The notes: generated from the sequence alone by a model not told the origin. A DNA stretch of 25,049 nt from DASXIW01 sp036497785 (GCA_036497785.1 DASXIW010000220.1:1-25049), one strand, 5' to 3'. Positions 15,242-23,441 are shown, counted from the first letter of the stretch. Program-made: numbers and translations.

Positions 15242-15939
15242 CCGACATATTGATGATCGTGGTGGCGGCGGTGCTCGCCATCACCTTGCACGAGGCGGCG
15301 CACGGCTATGCCGCCTGGGCGTTGGGCGACGACACGGCAAAGCGTATGGGCCGTCTGTCGCTCAACCCGCTGCGCCATGTCGATCGGGTCGGCACCGTCC
15401 TGCTGCCCGGATTCCTGCTGATCAGCCAATTGCTCACCATTGGCCACGTCATCTTCATGTTCGGCTGGGCCAAGCCGGTCCCGGTCGCCGCCTGGCGCTT
15501 CCCCAATCCGCGCCGCGGCATGATGTTGGTCGCCGCCGCAGGGCCGGGGATGAATTTCCTGCTGGCCTGGCTGGCCGCGCTGACCCTGCATGCGCTCCCC
15601 TTCCTGTCGCCGGCCGGCGGCGACCTGCTGGCCCGGTTCGTCGGCTATTTCGTCGGCTACAACCTCATTCTCGGCCTGTTCAACCTGCTGCCCATTCCCC
15701 CGCTGGATGGCGGGCGCATCGTGGTGGGCGTGCTGCCCGAAGCCGCGGCCCTGCAATGGGCGAAGCTGGAGCGGGCCGGCATCGCCATCGTGCTTCTGGT
15801 TGTGTTCCTCCTGCCGCCCATGCTGCGGGATCTGTTCCATGTTCAGTTCGACCCGGTGCGGGACGGGCTGGAAGCCATCCTGCCGCGCGCCATCGGCCTC
15901 GTGGAATGGCTGGCCGGGCTTGGCTCTTCCGATGTCTGA
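15238..15939 (+). CDS. Site-2 protease-family (M50) membrane metalloprotease
   Basis: A 233-residue multi-pass protein. The zinc motif HEAAH (His18, Glu19, His22) lies in the first helix, and the third-ligand motif FNLLPIPPLDGGR (Asp157) lies in a later helix. A central GPGMNFLLAWL helix follows the family pattern. It has no PDZ domain, so it belongs to the minimal M50B group close to YwhC-like proteases, which cleave transmembrane substrates. The start is probably TTG 15238, which overlaps the nagZ stop and has GGGA upstream. ATG 15253 is an alternative that would still keep the active site. Its end overlaps scpA by eight bases. Confidence 0.9.
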   Translation: MTDILMIVVAAVLAITLHEAAHGYAAWALGDDTAKRMGRLSLNPLRHVDRVGTVLLPGFLLISQLLTIGHVIFMFGWAKPVPVAAWRFPNPRRGMMLVAAAGPGMNFLLAWLAALTLHALPFLSPAGGDLLARFVGYFVGYNLILGLFNLLPIPPLDGGRIVVGVLPEAAALQWAKLERAGIAIVLLVVFLLPPMLRDLFHVQFDPVRDGLEAILPRAIGLVEWLAGLGSSDV

Positions 15940-16753
15940 GACCACCGAGGGCCTCCAGCTCCGGCTTGAGGGCTTCGACGGCCCCTTGGACCTGCTGTTG
16001 GACCTCGCACGCAGCCAGAAGGTGGATCTGGCGCGCATCTCCATTCTCTCGCTGGTCGAGCAATATCTGGCCGTGATCGAGGGCGCCCGCCGCATTCGCC
16101 TGGAACTGGCGGCGGACTGGCTGGTGATGGCGGCGTGGCTGACCTGGCTGAAATCCCGGCTGCTGCTGCCGGCCGGCAGCAATGCCGCCGAGGAAGGCGA
16201 GGCGGCCGCCGAAGTGCTGGCCGCAAGGCTGCGCGACCTGCAGGCCATGCGGCAGGCGGCTTTGTGGCTGGGCGCGCGGCCGCAGCTCGGCCACGACATC
16301 TTCGCGCGCGGCGTGGCGGAGGACCTGACCGAGACCGACCGGTCGCGCCTCGCGCTCGACGTGAACGGGCTGGTGCGCGCCTATCTGGCGGCCTTGCGGC
16401 GCGGCACGGTGCACCGGCAATACCGCCCCGCGCCGGTGACGATGTGGAGCGTGCAGGACGCGCTGGGCAGGCTGACCAAGCTGCTGGGCAGCCTGCCGGA
16501 TTGGGCCGATCTGGAACGCTTCCTGCCGGCTTCCATCGCCAGCCCCCTGGCGCGCCGCGCCGCCATGGCCAGCACGCTGATCGCCGGGCTGGAAATGGCG
16601 CGCGGCGGCGCCGTGCGCCTGCGCCAGGACGAGGCCTTCGCCCCGATCCTGCTGCGCGCCGGCCCGCAGCTTGTGGCGGAAGAGGATGAGCCGGCCAAAA
16701 CCGAATCGCCGGCCGACATCGAATTGGTGGAAGACGAGGTGCCCGATGTCTGA
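15932..16753 (+). CDS. scpA: Segregation and condensation protein A
   Basis: A 273-residue kleisin that bridges the SMC heads in the bacterial condensin. The N-terminal LRLEGFDGPLDLLLDLARSQ, followed by VDLARISILSLVEQYL and WLVMAAWLTWLKSRLLLP, is the canonical ScpA start that contacts the SMC neck. The C-terminal winged-helix region (SIASPLARRAAMASTLIAGLEMARGGAV) is present, with an acidic tail. ATG 15932 lies within the protease stop overlap (ATGTCTGA). scpB follows with an identical 8-bp overlap, so stoichiometric translation is likely. Confidence 0.95.
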   Translation: MSETTEGLQLRLEGFDGPLDLLLDLARSQKVDLARISILSLVEQYLAVIEGARRIRLELAADWLVMAAWLTWLKSRLLLPAGSNAAEEGEAAAEVLAARLRDLQAMRQAALWLGARPQLGHDIFARGVAEDLTETDRSRLALDVNGLVRAYLAALRRGTVHRQYRPAPVTMWSVQDALGRLTKLLGSLPDWADLERFLPASIASPLARRAAMASTLIAGLEMARGGAVRLRQDEAFAPILLRAGPQLVAEEDEPAKTESPADIELVEDEVPDV

Positions 16754-17633
16754 AACGCAAGAAGAACTTCCCCATCTCACGCCACAGGCCGAAGCGCCAG
16801 CCGATGCCCCAGTGAATGCGGCGCCGGATGCGGTGTCGGATGCGGTGCCGGACGCGACGATGGACGCACCCGTAGACGCCGCCGCAAACGCCCCGGCGCC
16901 AGACATGGAGGATCAGCTACGCCTGGCCGAGGCATTGGTCTTCGCCAGCGCCACGCCGGTCTCGCCGCGCGCGCTCATTCAGCTGCTGCCCGCCAATGCC
17001 GATGCCGACGCGGTGGTCGCTGCCCTGCGTGCCCGCTATGCCGGGCGCGGCGTGGAACTGGCCGAGGTCGCGGGCGGGCTGCAATTCCGCACCGCGCCCG
17101 ATCTCGCGCCCCGGCTGAAGCGTGTGGTGCAGGTACCCCGCCGTCTGCCGCGCGTGGCGATGGAAACGCTGGCGATCATCGCCTACCACCAGCCGGTGAC
17201 GCGGCCCGAAATTGAGGAGATTCGCGGCGCGTCCCTCGCGCAAAACACGCTGGACGCGCTGCTGGAGGCCGGGCTGATCGCTCCGCGCGGCCGCAAGGAA
17301 ACGCCGGGCCGGCCCACGCTGTGGGGCACCACCCCGGCCTTCCTGGCGCAGTTCGGCCTGAAGGACCTGCGCGAGCTGCCGCGCCGGGAGGACCTGCTGG
17401 TCGAGGCCCCCCAGCCGCATATCGCCGAAGCCGGCGAGACGGCGCCCGCCAATGGCGGGGAGGCGGCGGAGGCCGGCGAGCCCCAACTCCCCGAGATCCA
17501 ACCCCCCGAGCCCCAATCCAACGAGACCCAATCCAGCGAGACCCAATCCAGCGACACCGGCGAGACGAAGCCGGCCGAGGAAACAGACGCCCCAGACACC
17601 AAGCCACCGACGGAGGACCGGCCCGCAAGCTGA
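16746..17633 (+). CDS. scpB: Segregation and condensation protein B, with extended tails
   Basis: A 295-residue winged-helix partner of ScpA in SMC condensin. The core (about residues 55-215) has LRLAEALVFASATPVSP, the signature LPRVAMETLAIIAYHQPVTR followed by EIEEIRG, then GLIAPRGRKETPGRP and TPAFLAQFGLKDLRELP. It is flanked by a 50-residue Ala/Asp/Pro-rich N-terminal extension and an 80-residue Pro/Glu/Thr-rich C-terminal tail that carries a five-copy pentapeptide repeat. Both tails are predicted disordered and are not needed for the fold. The start ATG 16746 overlaps scpA by ATGTCTGA. Confidence 0.94.
   Translation: MSETQEELPHLTPQAEAPADAPVNAAPDAVSDAVPDATMDAPVDAAANAPAPDMEDQLRLAEALVFASATPVSPRALIQLLPANADADAVVAALRARYAGRGVELAEVAGGLQFRTAPDLAPRLKRVVQVPRRLPRVAMETLAIIAYHQPVTRPEIEEIRGASLAQNTLDALLEAGLIAPRGRKETPGRPTLWGTTPAFLAQFGLKDLRELPRREDLLVEAPQPHIAEAGETAPANGGEAAEAGEPQLPEIQPPEPQSNETQSSETQSSDTGETKPAEETDAPDTKPPTEDRPAS
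17477..17551 (+). repeat. Five tandem 15-bp units in the scpB tail
   Basis: Units start at 17477, 17492, 17507, 17522 and 17537. The last two are identical (CGAGACCCAATCCAG) and the earlier ones diverge progressively. They encode E-P-Q-L-P, E-I-Q-P-P, E-P-Q-S-N, E-T-Q-S-S and E-T-Q-S-S. This is an in-frame minisatellite and probably varies in copy number among strains. Confidence 0.85.
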
Positions 17634-17693
17634 GCGGTTTCCACCACCTGCCTTTTCCTGCTAGCAACCTGTACCCGGAGGTTGTCAGCCCGC

Positions 17694-18248
17694 ATGTTCG
17701 ACTTTGCCTGGACAGAGATCGCCCTGATCGGTGTGGTCGCCCTGGTTGCCATCGGTCCGAAGGATCTGCCGGTGGCCATCAAGACCGTCGCCCAGATGAT
17801 CAAGAAGGCGCGCCGTATGGCCGGCGAGTTCCAGGGCCATTTCGACGAAATGGTCCGCGAGGCCAATCTCGGCGACGTGCGCAACCAGATCAACGAAATC
17901 CGCAATTTCGACGTGAAGGGCGCGATCGAGAAAGCCATCGACAGCGACGGCGCGATCCGCAGCGGTTTCGATAACCCGATGTCGCCGAGCTGGACCGCAT
18001 CGGCCCCCAATAGTGCCGCCGATACCGCCGCCGATACCTTCATCGAATCCACCCAGGAGCACGTCATCACGGCGCCGGAGGAGGCAGCCTCTGTCGAAGC
18101 CGAAGTCGCCCCGGCGCTGGTGCCGGATATGGCGGAGGCCGGTGCGACGGCTGCGCCCGTCATCGGCCCTCCCGCCTTCATTCCTCCCGCCATCGCCAAC
18201 CGGGCGAAAGCGCCGGCCTTCATTCCGCCATCGGCCACCCGATCGTGA
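17694..18248 (+). CDS. tatB: Sec-independent protein translocase subunit TatB
   Basis: 184 residues. A short N-terminal transmembrane helix carries a conserved Glu (MFDFAWTEIALIGVVALVAI), then the hinge GPKDLP, an amphipathic helix (VAIKTVAQMIKKARRMAGEF) and a long acidic, Ala/Pro-rich tail. The Glu in the helix and the GPKDLP hinge mark TatB rather than TatA. TatB with TatC forms the receptor for twin-arginine signal peptides. ATG 17694 is 12 nt after GGAGG; a TTG at 17682 is closer but leaves non-family residues. tatA, usually just upstream, is not present in the 60-bp gap after scpB. Confidence 0.93.
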   Translation: MFDFAWTEIALIGVVALVAIGPKDLPVAIKTVAQMIKKARRMAGEFQGHFDEMVREANLGDVRNQINEIRNFDVKGAIEKAIDSDGAIRSGFDNPMSPSWTASAPNSAADTAADTFIESTQEHVITAPEEAASVEAEVAPALVPDMAEAGATAAPVIGPPAFIPPAIANRAKAPAFIPPSATRS

Positions 18249-18378
18249 CGCGACCGCCCAGCCTCGCCTGATAGCGCCGGCCTGACAGGGTCGCGCGCCG
18301 CTCGCGGGCGGTGGCTCTTGAGCGAAGCCGCGCGATGCCGCAAAACCCTCTTCCCTGATTCAGCCCCCCAGGATTTCC

Positions 18379-19167
18379 GTGGCAAAGCCCGACGAAGAAG
18401 ACAAGATCGACGACAAGCCGATGCCGCTGCTGGACCATCTGATCGAGCTGCGCACCAGGCTGCTCTGGTCCATGGCGGCGTTCCTGGTGGCGTTTTTCGT
18501 CTGCTATCATTTCTCCGGCGCGATCTATTCCTTCCTCGCCGAACCGCTGGCGCATGTGCTGGAAAGCCGTGGCGAGAACCGGCGGCTGATCTACACCTCG
18601 CTCACCGAGGCGTTCTTCACCTACCTCAAGGTGGCATTCTTCGGCGCCGCCTTCCTGGCCTTCCCGGTCATCGCCAGCCAGCTCTATTTGTTCATCGCGC
18701 CCGGCCTGTACCGCAGCGAGAAACGCGCCTTCCTGCCCTTCCTGCTGGCCACCCCCATCCTGTTCGTGCTGGGCGCCGCACTCGCCTATTACTTCGTCTT
18801 CCCCGTGGCCTGGAGCTTCTTCATCAGCTTCGAGACCAATACCGGCGGCGGCGGCCTGCCGATCGAGCTGGAAGCCAAGGTGGGCGAGTATCTCGACCTG
18901 GTGATGAAGCTGATCTTCGCCTTCGGCATTGCGTTCCAGCTGCCGGTGGCGCTGTCGCTGCTGGCCAAAGTGGGCATCGTCTCGTCCAAGTCGCTGAAGC
19001 GGTACCGACGCTATGCCTATGTCGGCATGTTCATCATCGCCGCCATCCTTGCTCCGCCCGATGTCATCACCCAATGCGGCCTCGCCCTTCCGCTGATCGC
19101 GCTGTACGAGATTTCGATCCTGGCCGCGCGACTGGTGGAACCCAAACCCGCCCCCGATCTGGATTGA
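18379..19167 (+). CDS. tatC: Sec-independent protein translocase subunit TatC
   Basis: A 262-residue six-helix inner-membrane protein, the core receptor of the Tat pathway. The conserved cytoplasmic start MPLLDHLIELRTRLLW, the first loop with LTEAFFTYLKVAFFG, FPVIASQLYLFIAPGLYRSEKR and the late FGIAFQLPV and APPDVITQ motifs are all present. The start is GTG 18379 (family N-terminus MAKPDEEDK). It lies 130 bp after tatB and 3 bp before serS. Folded cofactor-bearing proteins are its substrates. Confidence 0.96.
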   Translation: MAKPDEEDKIDDKPMPLLDHLIELRTRLLWSMAAFLVAFFVCYHFSGAIYSFLAEPLAHVLESRGENRRLIYTSLTEAFFTYLKVAFFGAAFLAFPVIASQLYLFIAPGLYRSEKRAFLPFLLATPILFVLGAALAYYFVFPVAWSFFISFETNTGGGGLPIELEAKVGEYLDLVMKLIFAFGIAFQLPVALSLLAKVGIVSSKSLKRYRRYAYVGMFIIAAILAPPDVITQCGLALPLIALYEISILAARLVEPKPAPDLD

Positions 19168-19170
19168 GCC

Positions 19171-20442
19171 ATGCATGATATCCGGGTGATCCGCGCCGAC
19201 GGCGCGGCCTTCGATGCGGCACTCGCGCGCCGGGGCCTGCCGCCCGTCTCCGCGGCCTTGCTGGAGAAGGATGTCGCCCGCCGCGCGGCGCAGACCGCCC
19301 TGCAGGACATGCAGGCAAGGCGCAATGCGCTCAGCCGCCAGGTGGGCGAGGGGCGGCGCGCCAAGCAGGACACCTCCGCCCTCGAGGCCGAGGCCGCATC
19401 CCTGCGCGAGGCGATGGAACGGCTGGAGGAGGATTCCGCCCGGCTCGACGCCGAAATCCGCGCCGCGCTTGAAGTCCTGCCGAACAGCCTGGACGCGGAT
19501 GTGCCGGACGGCGCCGACGAGACCGACAACGTCGTCATCCGGCAGTCCGGCGAGCCCCGCCAGCCGAACTTCCCGGCCAGGCAGCATTTCGAGCTGGGCG
19601 AGGCGCTCGGCATGATGGATTTCGAAATGGCGGCGAAGATGGCCGGCAGTCGCTTCACCATTCTGCGCGGCAAGCTAGCCCGGCTGGAGCGCGCTCTCGG
19701 CCATTTCATGCTGGATCTGCACACGCAGGAACATGGCTACGAGGAAACCGCCGTTCCCTCGCTGGTCAACGACGCCGCCGCCTATGGCACGGACAAGCTG
19801 CCGAAATTCGCCGAGGACCTGTTCCAGACCACGGATGGGCGCTGGCTGATCCCCACCGCCGAGGTGCCGCTGACCTTCTCCGTCGCCGGCGAAATACTGC
19901 CGGAAGCCCGCCTGCCGATCCGTCTCACCGCCTTGTCCGACTGTTTCCGCAGCGAGGCCGGCTCCGCCGGGCGGGACACGCGCGGCATGCTGCGCCAGCA
20001 CCAGTTCCGCAAGGTGGAACTCGTCTCCATCACCCATCCCGACCAGAGCGACGCCGAGCACGAGCGCATGACGCGCTGTGCCGAGGCGGTGCTGGAACGG
20101 CTGGGTCTGCCTTATCGCCGGATCGTGCTGTGCTCCGGCGATACCGGCTTCGGCGCCGCAAAGACCTTCGACCTGGAAGTATGGCTACCCGGCCAGGGCG
20201 CGTGGCGCGAAATCAGCTCCTGCTCCAACACGCGTGGCTTCCAGGCAAGGCGCATGAACGCCCGCTTCCGCGCCACCGACGGCAAAACGATCGCCAACGT
20301 CCACACACTGAACGGCTCCGGCGTCGCCGTAGGCCGCGCCCTGATCGCCGTCATGGAAAACTACCAGCAATCCGACGGCTCCATAGCGATTCCACCGGTT
20401 TTGCGCCCCTACCTCCCAGCCCTGGACCAAATAACCCCTTAA
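19171..20442 (+). CDS. serS: Seryl-tRNA synthetase
   Basis: A 423-residue class II aminoacyl-tRNA synthetase that charges tRNA-Ser and tRNA-Sec. The N-terminal antiparallel coiled coil (about residues 27-105) that grips the tRNA variable arm is visible. Catalytic motif 2 appears as CFRSEAGSAGRDTRGMLRQH and motif 3 as GVAVGRALIAVMENYQ, with the serine/ATP-site segment WREISSCSNTRGFQARR between. The length is normal. It starts 3 bp after the tatC stop and is the last gene of the operon, followed by a T-rich hairpin. Confidence 0.97.
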   Translation: MHDIRVIRADGAAFDAALARRGLPPVSAALLEKDVARRAAQTALQDMQARRNALSRQVGEGRRAKQDTSALEAEAASLREAMERLEEDSARLDAEIRAALEVLPNSLDADVPDGADETDNVVIRQSGEPRQPNFPARQHFELGEALGMMDFEMAAKMAGSRFTILRGKLARLERALGHFMLDLHTQEHGYEETAVPSLVNDAAAYGTDKLPKFAEDLFQTTDGRWLIPTAEVPLTFSVAGEILPEARLPIRLTALSDCFRSEAGSAGRDTRGMLRQHQFRKVELVSITHPDQSDAEHERMTRCAEAVLERLGLPYRRIVLCSGDTGFGAAKTFDLEVWLPGQGAWREISSCSNTRGFQARRMNARFRATDGKTIANVHTLNGSGVAVGRALIAVMENYQQSDGSIAIPPVLRPYLPALDQITP

Positions 20443-20452
20443 CGGACAAAAG

Positions 20453-20483
20453 TTTTTTTGGTTCTTTTTTCCAAAAAGAGAAC
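20453..20483. terminator. T-rich hairpin region after serS
   Basis: Two mutually exclusive stems can form. TTTTTGG (20455-20461) pairs with CCAAAAA (20471-20477). Alternatively GTTCTTTTT (20461-20469) pairs with AAAAGAGAAC (20474-20483) with one T-G wobble. The element lies between convergent serS and the glycosyltransferase gene, with a T7 run on one strand and A-runs on the other, so it may end transcription in both directions. I recall near-identical T-rich elements between genes in Acetobacteraceae (from memory, not checked). Confidence 0.55.
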
Positions 20484-20491
20484 AAGTCTTC

Positions 20492-21514
20492 TTAGCCCAT
20501 CGCCAACGCCGTCACCCGCGCCGCCATATTGCCTTTGTAGTGGCGCCACCACCCGTGGCACTGCGCCCGCTTGGTCTCGAGCTTGCCGGATTTCCGCAGC
20601 TCCGCGATCAGCCGGGGCGCGTCCGCCCAATCCGCGACCGTCAGCATCGGATGCCGCCCCAGCGCCTCGCGGAAATAATCGAAGCCCTCCCTCCGTTCCA
20701 CGATCGGGATGCACCCCGCCTCCAGCGCTTCGTAAACGCGCGCCGTGTCCAGCGCCGCGGCGCCGGACGGGCAGGGCGCCACCACGCAATCATCCAGCAT
20801 GGCCCGATAGGCCCCGGCCGGCAGCGCGTCCTGCTCCGGCGTCAAATGCCGGATCGCGAGCGACAGGCTCGCCATGGCCGCGAGCATGGCCGGGCGCGTC
20901 GGGCGATCCGGGTCGCCGGCGAAGCCCCACAGATACCGCCGCGCCCCGGCCGGCTTGGCGTCGCCGGGATGGGCGAAGCCGTCCGGCACGCCGCGCGGCA
21001 GGAAATGCACCTGCGCCGAACCGACCAGCAGCGGCGACCAATGTGTGCGGAACACGTGCCGGCACCAGCGATAGGCGCCGCAATCCTCGTCCATCGCGTC
21101 GTTGCCCGCGTGCACAAGCATGATGTCGTGGCCCGCCAGATAGGCCTCCCGATACCAAAGCTGTTTCTCCGGCGAGAGCAGATGGTCGATGACGATGAGG
21201 CGCGACGGCTCCGCGAGCTCGCTTTCGGCACATTCGGCGGCCGCGATGCCGCGCAGCACGTCGCCGATCCAGCCGGCATTCCCCACCGCCCGCGCCCCCT
21301 CGCGCCACAGCACCACCGGCCTGCCCGGCGGCAATGGCGACAGACGCCGTGCGATCTGGCGCAGATAGAATTCCACCGTGCCGGTCATCCCGGCGTCCCG
21401 CCCCTGTGCCTCGATCAGCGCGCGCGCCTCCGCCAGCCGGCCGAGCTGATAAGCCCGGATCGCCGGAGAGAGCGGATCCCCGGTCAGGATCGAAAGCACA
21501 TCTCTGCCGATCAT
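20492..21514 (-). CDS. Exostosin-like (GT47-type) glycosyltransferase
   Basis: 340 residues. The C-terminal half carries the nucleotide-sugar site typical of exostosin-family transferases: HFLPRGVPDGF, then LWGFAGDPDRPTRPAML, then CVVAPCPSGAAALDTARVYEALEAGCIPIVERREGFDYFREAL. The N-terminal half (residues 20-170) has mixed alpha/beta character without a membrane anchor. A role in surface polysaccharide or glycoprotein decoration is likely, but donor and acceptor are unknown. Start ATG 21514-21512 follows GCGAGG. Longer frames have no support. It stands alone, opposite to its neighbours. Confidence 0.75.
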   Translation of the reverse strand: MIGRDVLSILTGDPLSPAIRAYQLGRLAEARALIEAQGRDAGMTGTVEFYLRQIARRLSPLPPGRPVVLWREGARAVGNAGWIGDVLRGIAAAECAESELAEPSRLIVIDHLLSPEKQLWYREAYLAGHDIMLVHAGNDAMDEDCGAYRWCRHVFRTHWSPLLVGSAQVHFLPRGVPDGFAHPGDAKPAGARRYLWGFAGDPDRPTRPAMLAAMASLSLAIRHLTPEQDALPAGAYRAMLDDCVVAPCPSGAAALDTARVYEALEAGCIPIVERREGFDYFREALGRHPMLTVADWADAPRLIAELRKSGKLETKRAQCHGWWRHYKGNMAARVTALAMG

Positions 21515-21634
21515 GCACGCACCTCGCTGGGGTGTTCGGAGTGGGTGGCGGCCATGCTTCGGCCGTCGCCGAAGCAACCGCCGGCGCGGTGCCGGTATAC
21601 GGTTGGCAAGCCGCATGTATCAAGGAACACGCCC

Positions 21635-21964
21635 ATGATCACCTGCTTCATCCAGTATGAGATAGAACCGTCACAACACGCGGAATTCGGCCAATATGCA
21701 CGCACGTGGGGGCAGGTAATTCCCCGTTGCGGCGCCGATCTGATCGGCTATTTCGCCCCCCATGAAGGCTCCGCTACCACCGCCTACGGCATCTACAGCA
21801 TCGCCGATCTCGCCGCGTACGAAGCATATCGCGCCCGGCTGCGCGAAGACCCGCAGGCGCGCGCCAATCTCGATTTCGCCAGAAACGAAAAATTCATCCG
21901 CCGAGAGGACCGCATCTTCCTGCGCCTCGCCTCGGCCCCGCACGCTCCGCTGGTCCGGCCATGA
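21635..21964 (+). CDS. NIPSNAP-family protein
   Basis: 109 residues predicted to form a ferredoxin-like dimeric alpha/beta barrel: MITCFIQYEIEPSQHAEFGQYARTW, a turn with LIGYFAPHEGSATTAYGIY, then ADLAAYEAYRARLREDPQA and a basic end. This is the NIPSNAP pattern. The biochemical role of bacterial members is mostly undefined. AAGGA precedes ATG 21635. The stop overlaps the next start (ATGA), so the two small barrel proteins are translationally coupled. Confidence 0.85.
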   Translation: MITCFIQYEIEPSQHAEFGQYARTWGQVIPRCGADLIGYFAPHEGSATTAYGIYSIADLAAYEAYRARLREDPQARANLDFARNEKFIRREDRIFLRLASAPHAPLVRP

Positions 21965-22308
21965 TCGCCGTCATCTTCGATGTCTGGCCCGCCGAGGGAT
22001 GCCGCCAGCTCTATCTCGATCTGGCCGCCTCGCTGCGGCCGGAACTGGAGAGCATCGACGGCTTCGTCTCGATCGAACGGTTCGAGAGCCTCGCCGAACC
22101 CGGCAAGATCCTGTCCCTGTCGTTCTGGCGCGACGAGGCGGCGGTCAGCGCCTGGCGCAACCGCCCCGCCCATCGCTCCACCCAGGCCAGGGGCCGGGAC
22201 GGTGTCTTCCGCGACTACCGGCTGCGCATCGCCGCCACCATCCGCGATTACGGCATGACCGACCGCGCGGAAGCCCCGGCCGACAGCCGCGCCATTCACG
22301 GCGACTGA
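21961..22308 (+). CDS. ABM (antibiotic biosynthesis monooxygenase-like) domain protein
   Basis: 115 residues of the same dimeric alpha/beta-barrel superfamily as its neighbour: IAVIFDVWPAEGCRQLYLDL, GFVSIERFESLAEPGKILSLSFWRDEAAV and AWRNRPAHRSTQARGRDGVF. The FW-D-E-A-A...W-R...H-R pattern is typical of ABM domains, which include cofactor-free monooxygenases and haem-degrading enzymes, but most are uncharacterised. ATG 21961 overlaps the NIPSNAP gene stop by four bases. The pair may form a heteromeric barrel (inference). Confidence 0.87.
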   Translation: MIAVIFDVWPAEGCRQLYLDLAASLRPELESIDGFVSIERFESLAEPGKILSLSFWRDEAAVSAWRNRPAHRSTQARGRDGVFRDYRLRIAATIRDYGMTDRAEAPADSRAIHGD

Positions 22309-22470
22309 CCTGCCTCGCCACGCTGCGCGATCCAGGCCAGGGCGAGATTGCGCGGATCGCGAATGCCATGCCAATACTCTCACCGACCTCCGGGGCAACC
22401 GGTCGAGGCAGCATGCGCTTGCCTGACACGCGTTCCCTGGGCGCATTGGTTTCAAGCAGGGGTGACGATC

Positions 22471-23367
22471 ATGGCCAATGACAAGATGATGGCGCAAATC
22501 TCCAAGAAAGACGGCTTCATCGCCGCGCTGGACCAAAGCGGCGGATCGACGCCCGGCGCTCTGCGCCTCTACGGCATCCCGGACAGCGCCTATCGGGGCG
22601 ACGCCGAGATGTTCCGGCTCATGCACGAGATGCGCGTGCGCATCATGACAGCGCCGGCCTTCACCGGCGCCAAGGTCCTCGCCGCCATCCTGTTCGAAGC
22701 CACGATGGACGGACAGGCGCAGAACAAGCCCGTTCCGACCTTCCTGTGGGAGGATCGGAGCGTCATCCCCTTCCTGAAGGTCGATAAGGGTCTTGAGGCC
22801 GAGAAGGACGGCGTCAGCCTGATGAAGCCGATCCCGGGGCTCGACGCGCTGCTCACGCGGGCAGTGAAGCTCGGCATCTTCGGCACCAAGATGCGCTCCG
22901 TCATCAACCTGCCCTCGCAACAGGGCATCGCCGCCATCGCCAAACAGCAATTCGACGTCGCGGCACAGATCGCCGCGCACGGCCTCATGCCGATCATCGA
23001 GCCCGAGGTTTCGATCAAAAGCCCGGACAAGCCCAGCGCCGAAGCCATTCTGCTGGTGGAACTCACCGAGCAGCTCGACACCCTGCCGGAAGGCCGCCAG
23101 GTAATGCTCAAGCTGACGATCCCGGACGTTCCGGATCTCTATCTGCCGCTGATCGATCACAAGCGCGTGGCCAGGGTCGTCGCCCTTTCCGGCGGCTACA
23201 CCCGCGCCGACGCCTGCCGCCGCCTCGCCGCCAATCACGGCATGATCGCCAGCTTCTCGCGGGCTTTGGCCGAAGGCCTCGCCCATTCCATGAGCGACGC
23301 CGCCTTCAACGAGACGCTCGCAAAATCCATCGACGAGATCTACACAGCCTCCGCCGTAAAGGTCTGA
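22471..23367 (+). CDS. Fructose-bisphosphate aldolase, class I
   Basis: A 298-residue Schiff-base aldolase of glycolysis/gluconeogenesis that interconverts fructose 1,6-bisphosphate with DHAP and glyceraldehyde 3-phosphate. Motifs are KDGFIAALDQSGGSTPGAL near the start, AAILFEATMDGQ, the central GLMPIIEPEVSIK, the Schiff-base lysine region VMLKLTIPD, and the phosphate-binding VALSGGYTRADACRRLAAN near the end. It belongs to the short bacterial class I group (about 295 residues, as in Staphylococcus). AGGGGTG precedes ATG 22471. It is monocistronic, followed by a GC hairpin. Confidence 0.95.
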   Translation: MANDKMMAQISKKDGFIAALDQSGGSTPGALRLYGIPDSAYRGDAEMFRLMHEMRVRIMTAPAFTGAKVLAAILFEATMDGQAQNKPVPTFLWEDRSVIPFLKVDKGLEAEKDGVSLMKPIPGLDALLTRAVKLGIFGTKMRSVINLPSQQGIAAIAKQQFDVAAQIAAHGLMPIIEPEVSIKSPDKPSAEAILLVELTEQLDTLPEGRQVMLKLTIPDVPDLYLPLIDHKRVARVVALSGGYTRADACRRLAANHGMIASFSRALAEGLAHSMSDAAFNETLAKSIDEIYTASAVKV

Positions 23368-23374
23368 AGCCATC

Positions 23375-23400
23375 CGCCCGCGGGTCCCCCCGCGCGGGCG
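23375..23400 (+). terminator. GC-rich hairpin after the aldolase gene
   Basis: CGCCCGCGGG (23375-23384) pairs with CCCG and CGGGCG (23389-23400) around a TCCC loop, with a 2-nt bulge. It starts eight bases after the aldolase stop. It lacks a U tract, so termination would rely on Rho or be incomplete. Confidence 0.45.
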
Positions 23401-23441
23401 CGACCAGCGGGCGGGACGCGGCGCGTTCGGGACAATGCCGC

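Noticed and set aside
14971..16906. Long antisense frames over the M50 protease and scpA (442 and 408 codons)
   Set aside because: Low-complexity Arg/Gln/Pro translations opposite clear family members; no ribosome sites.
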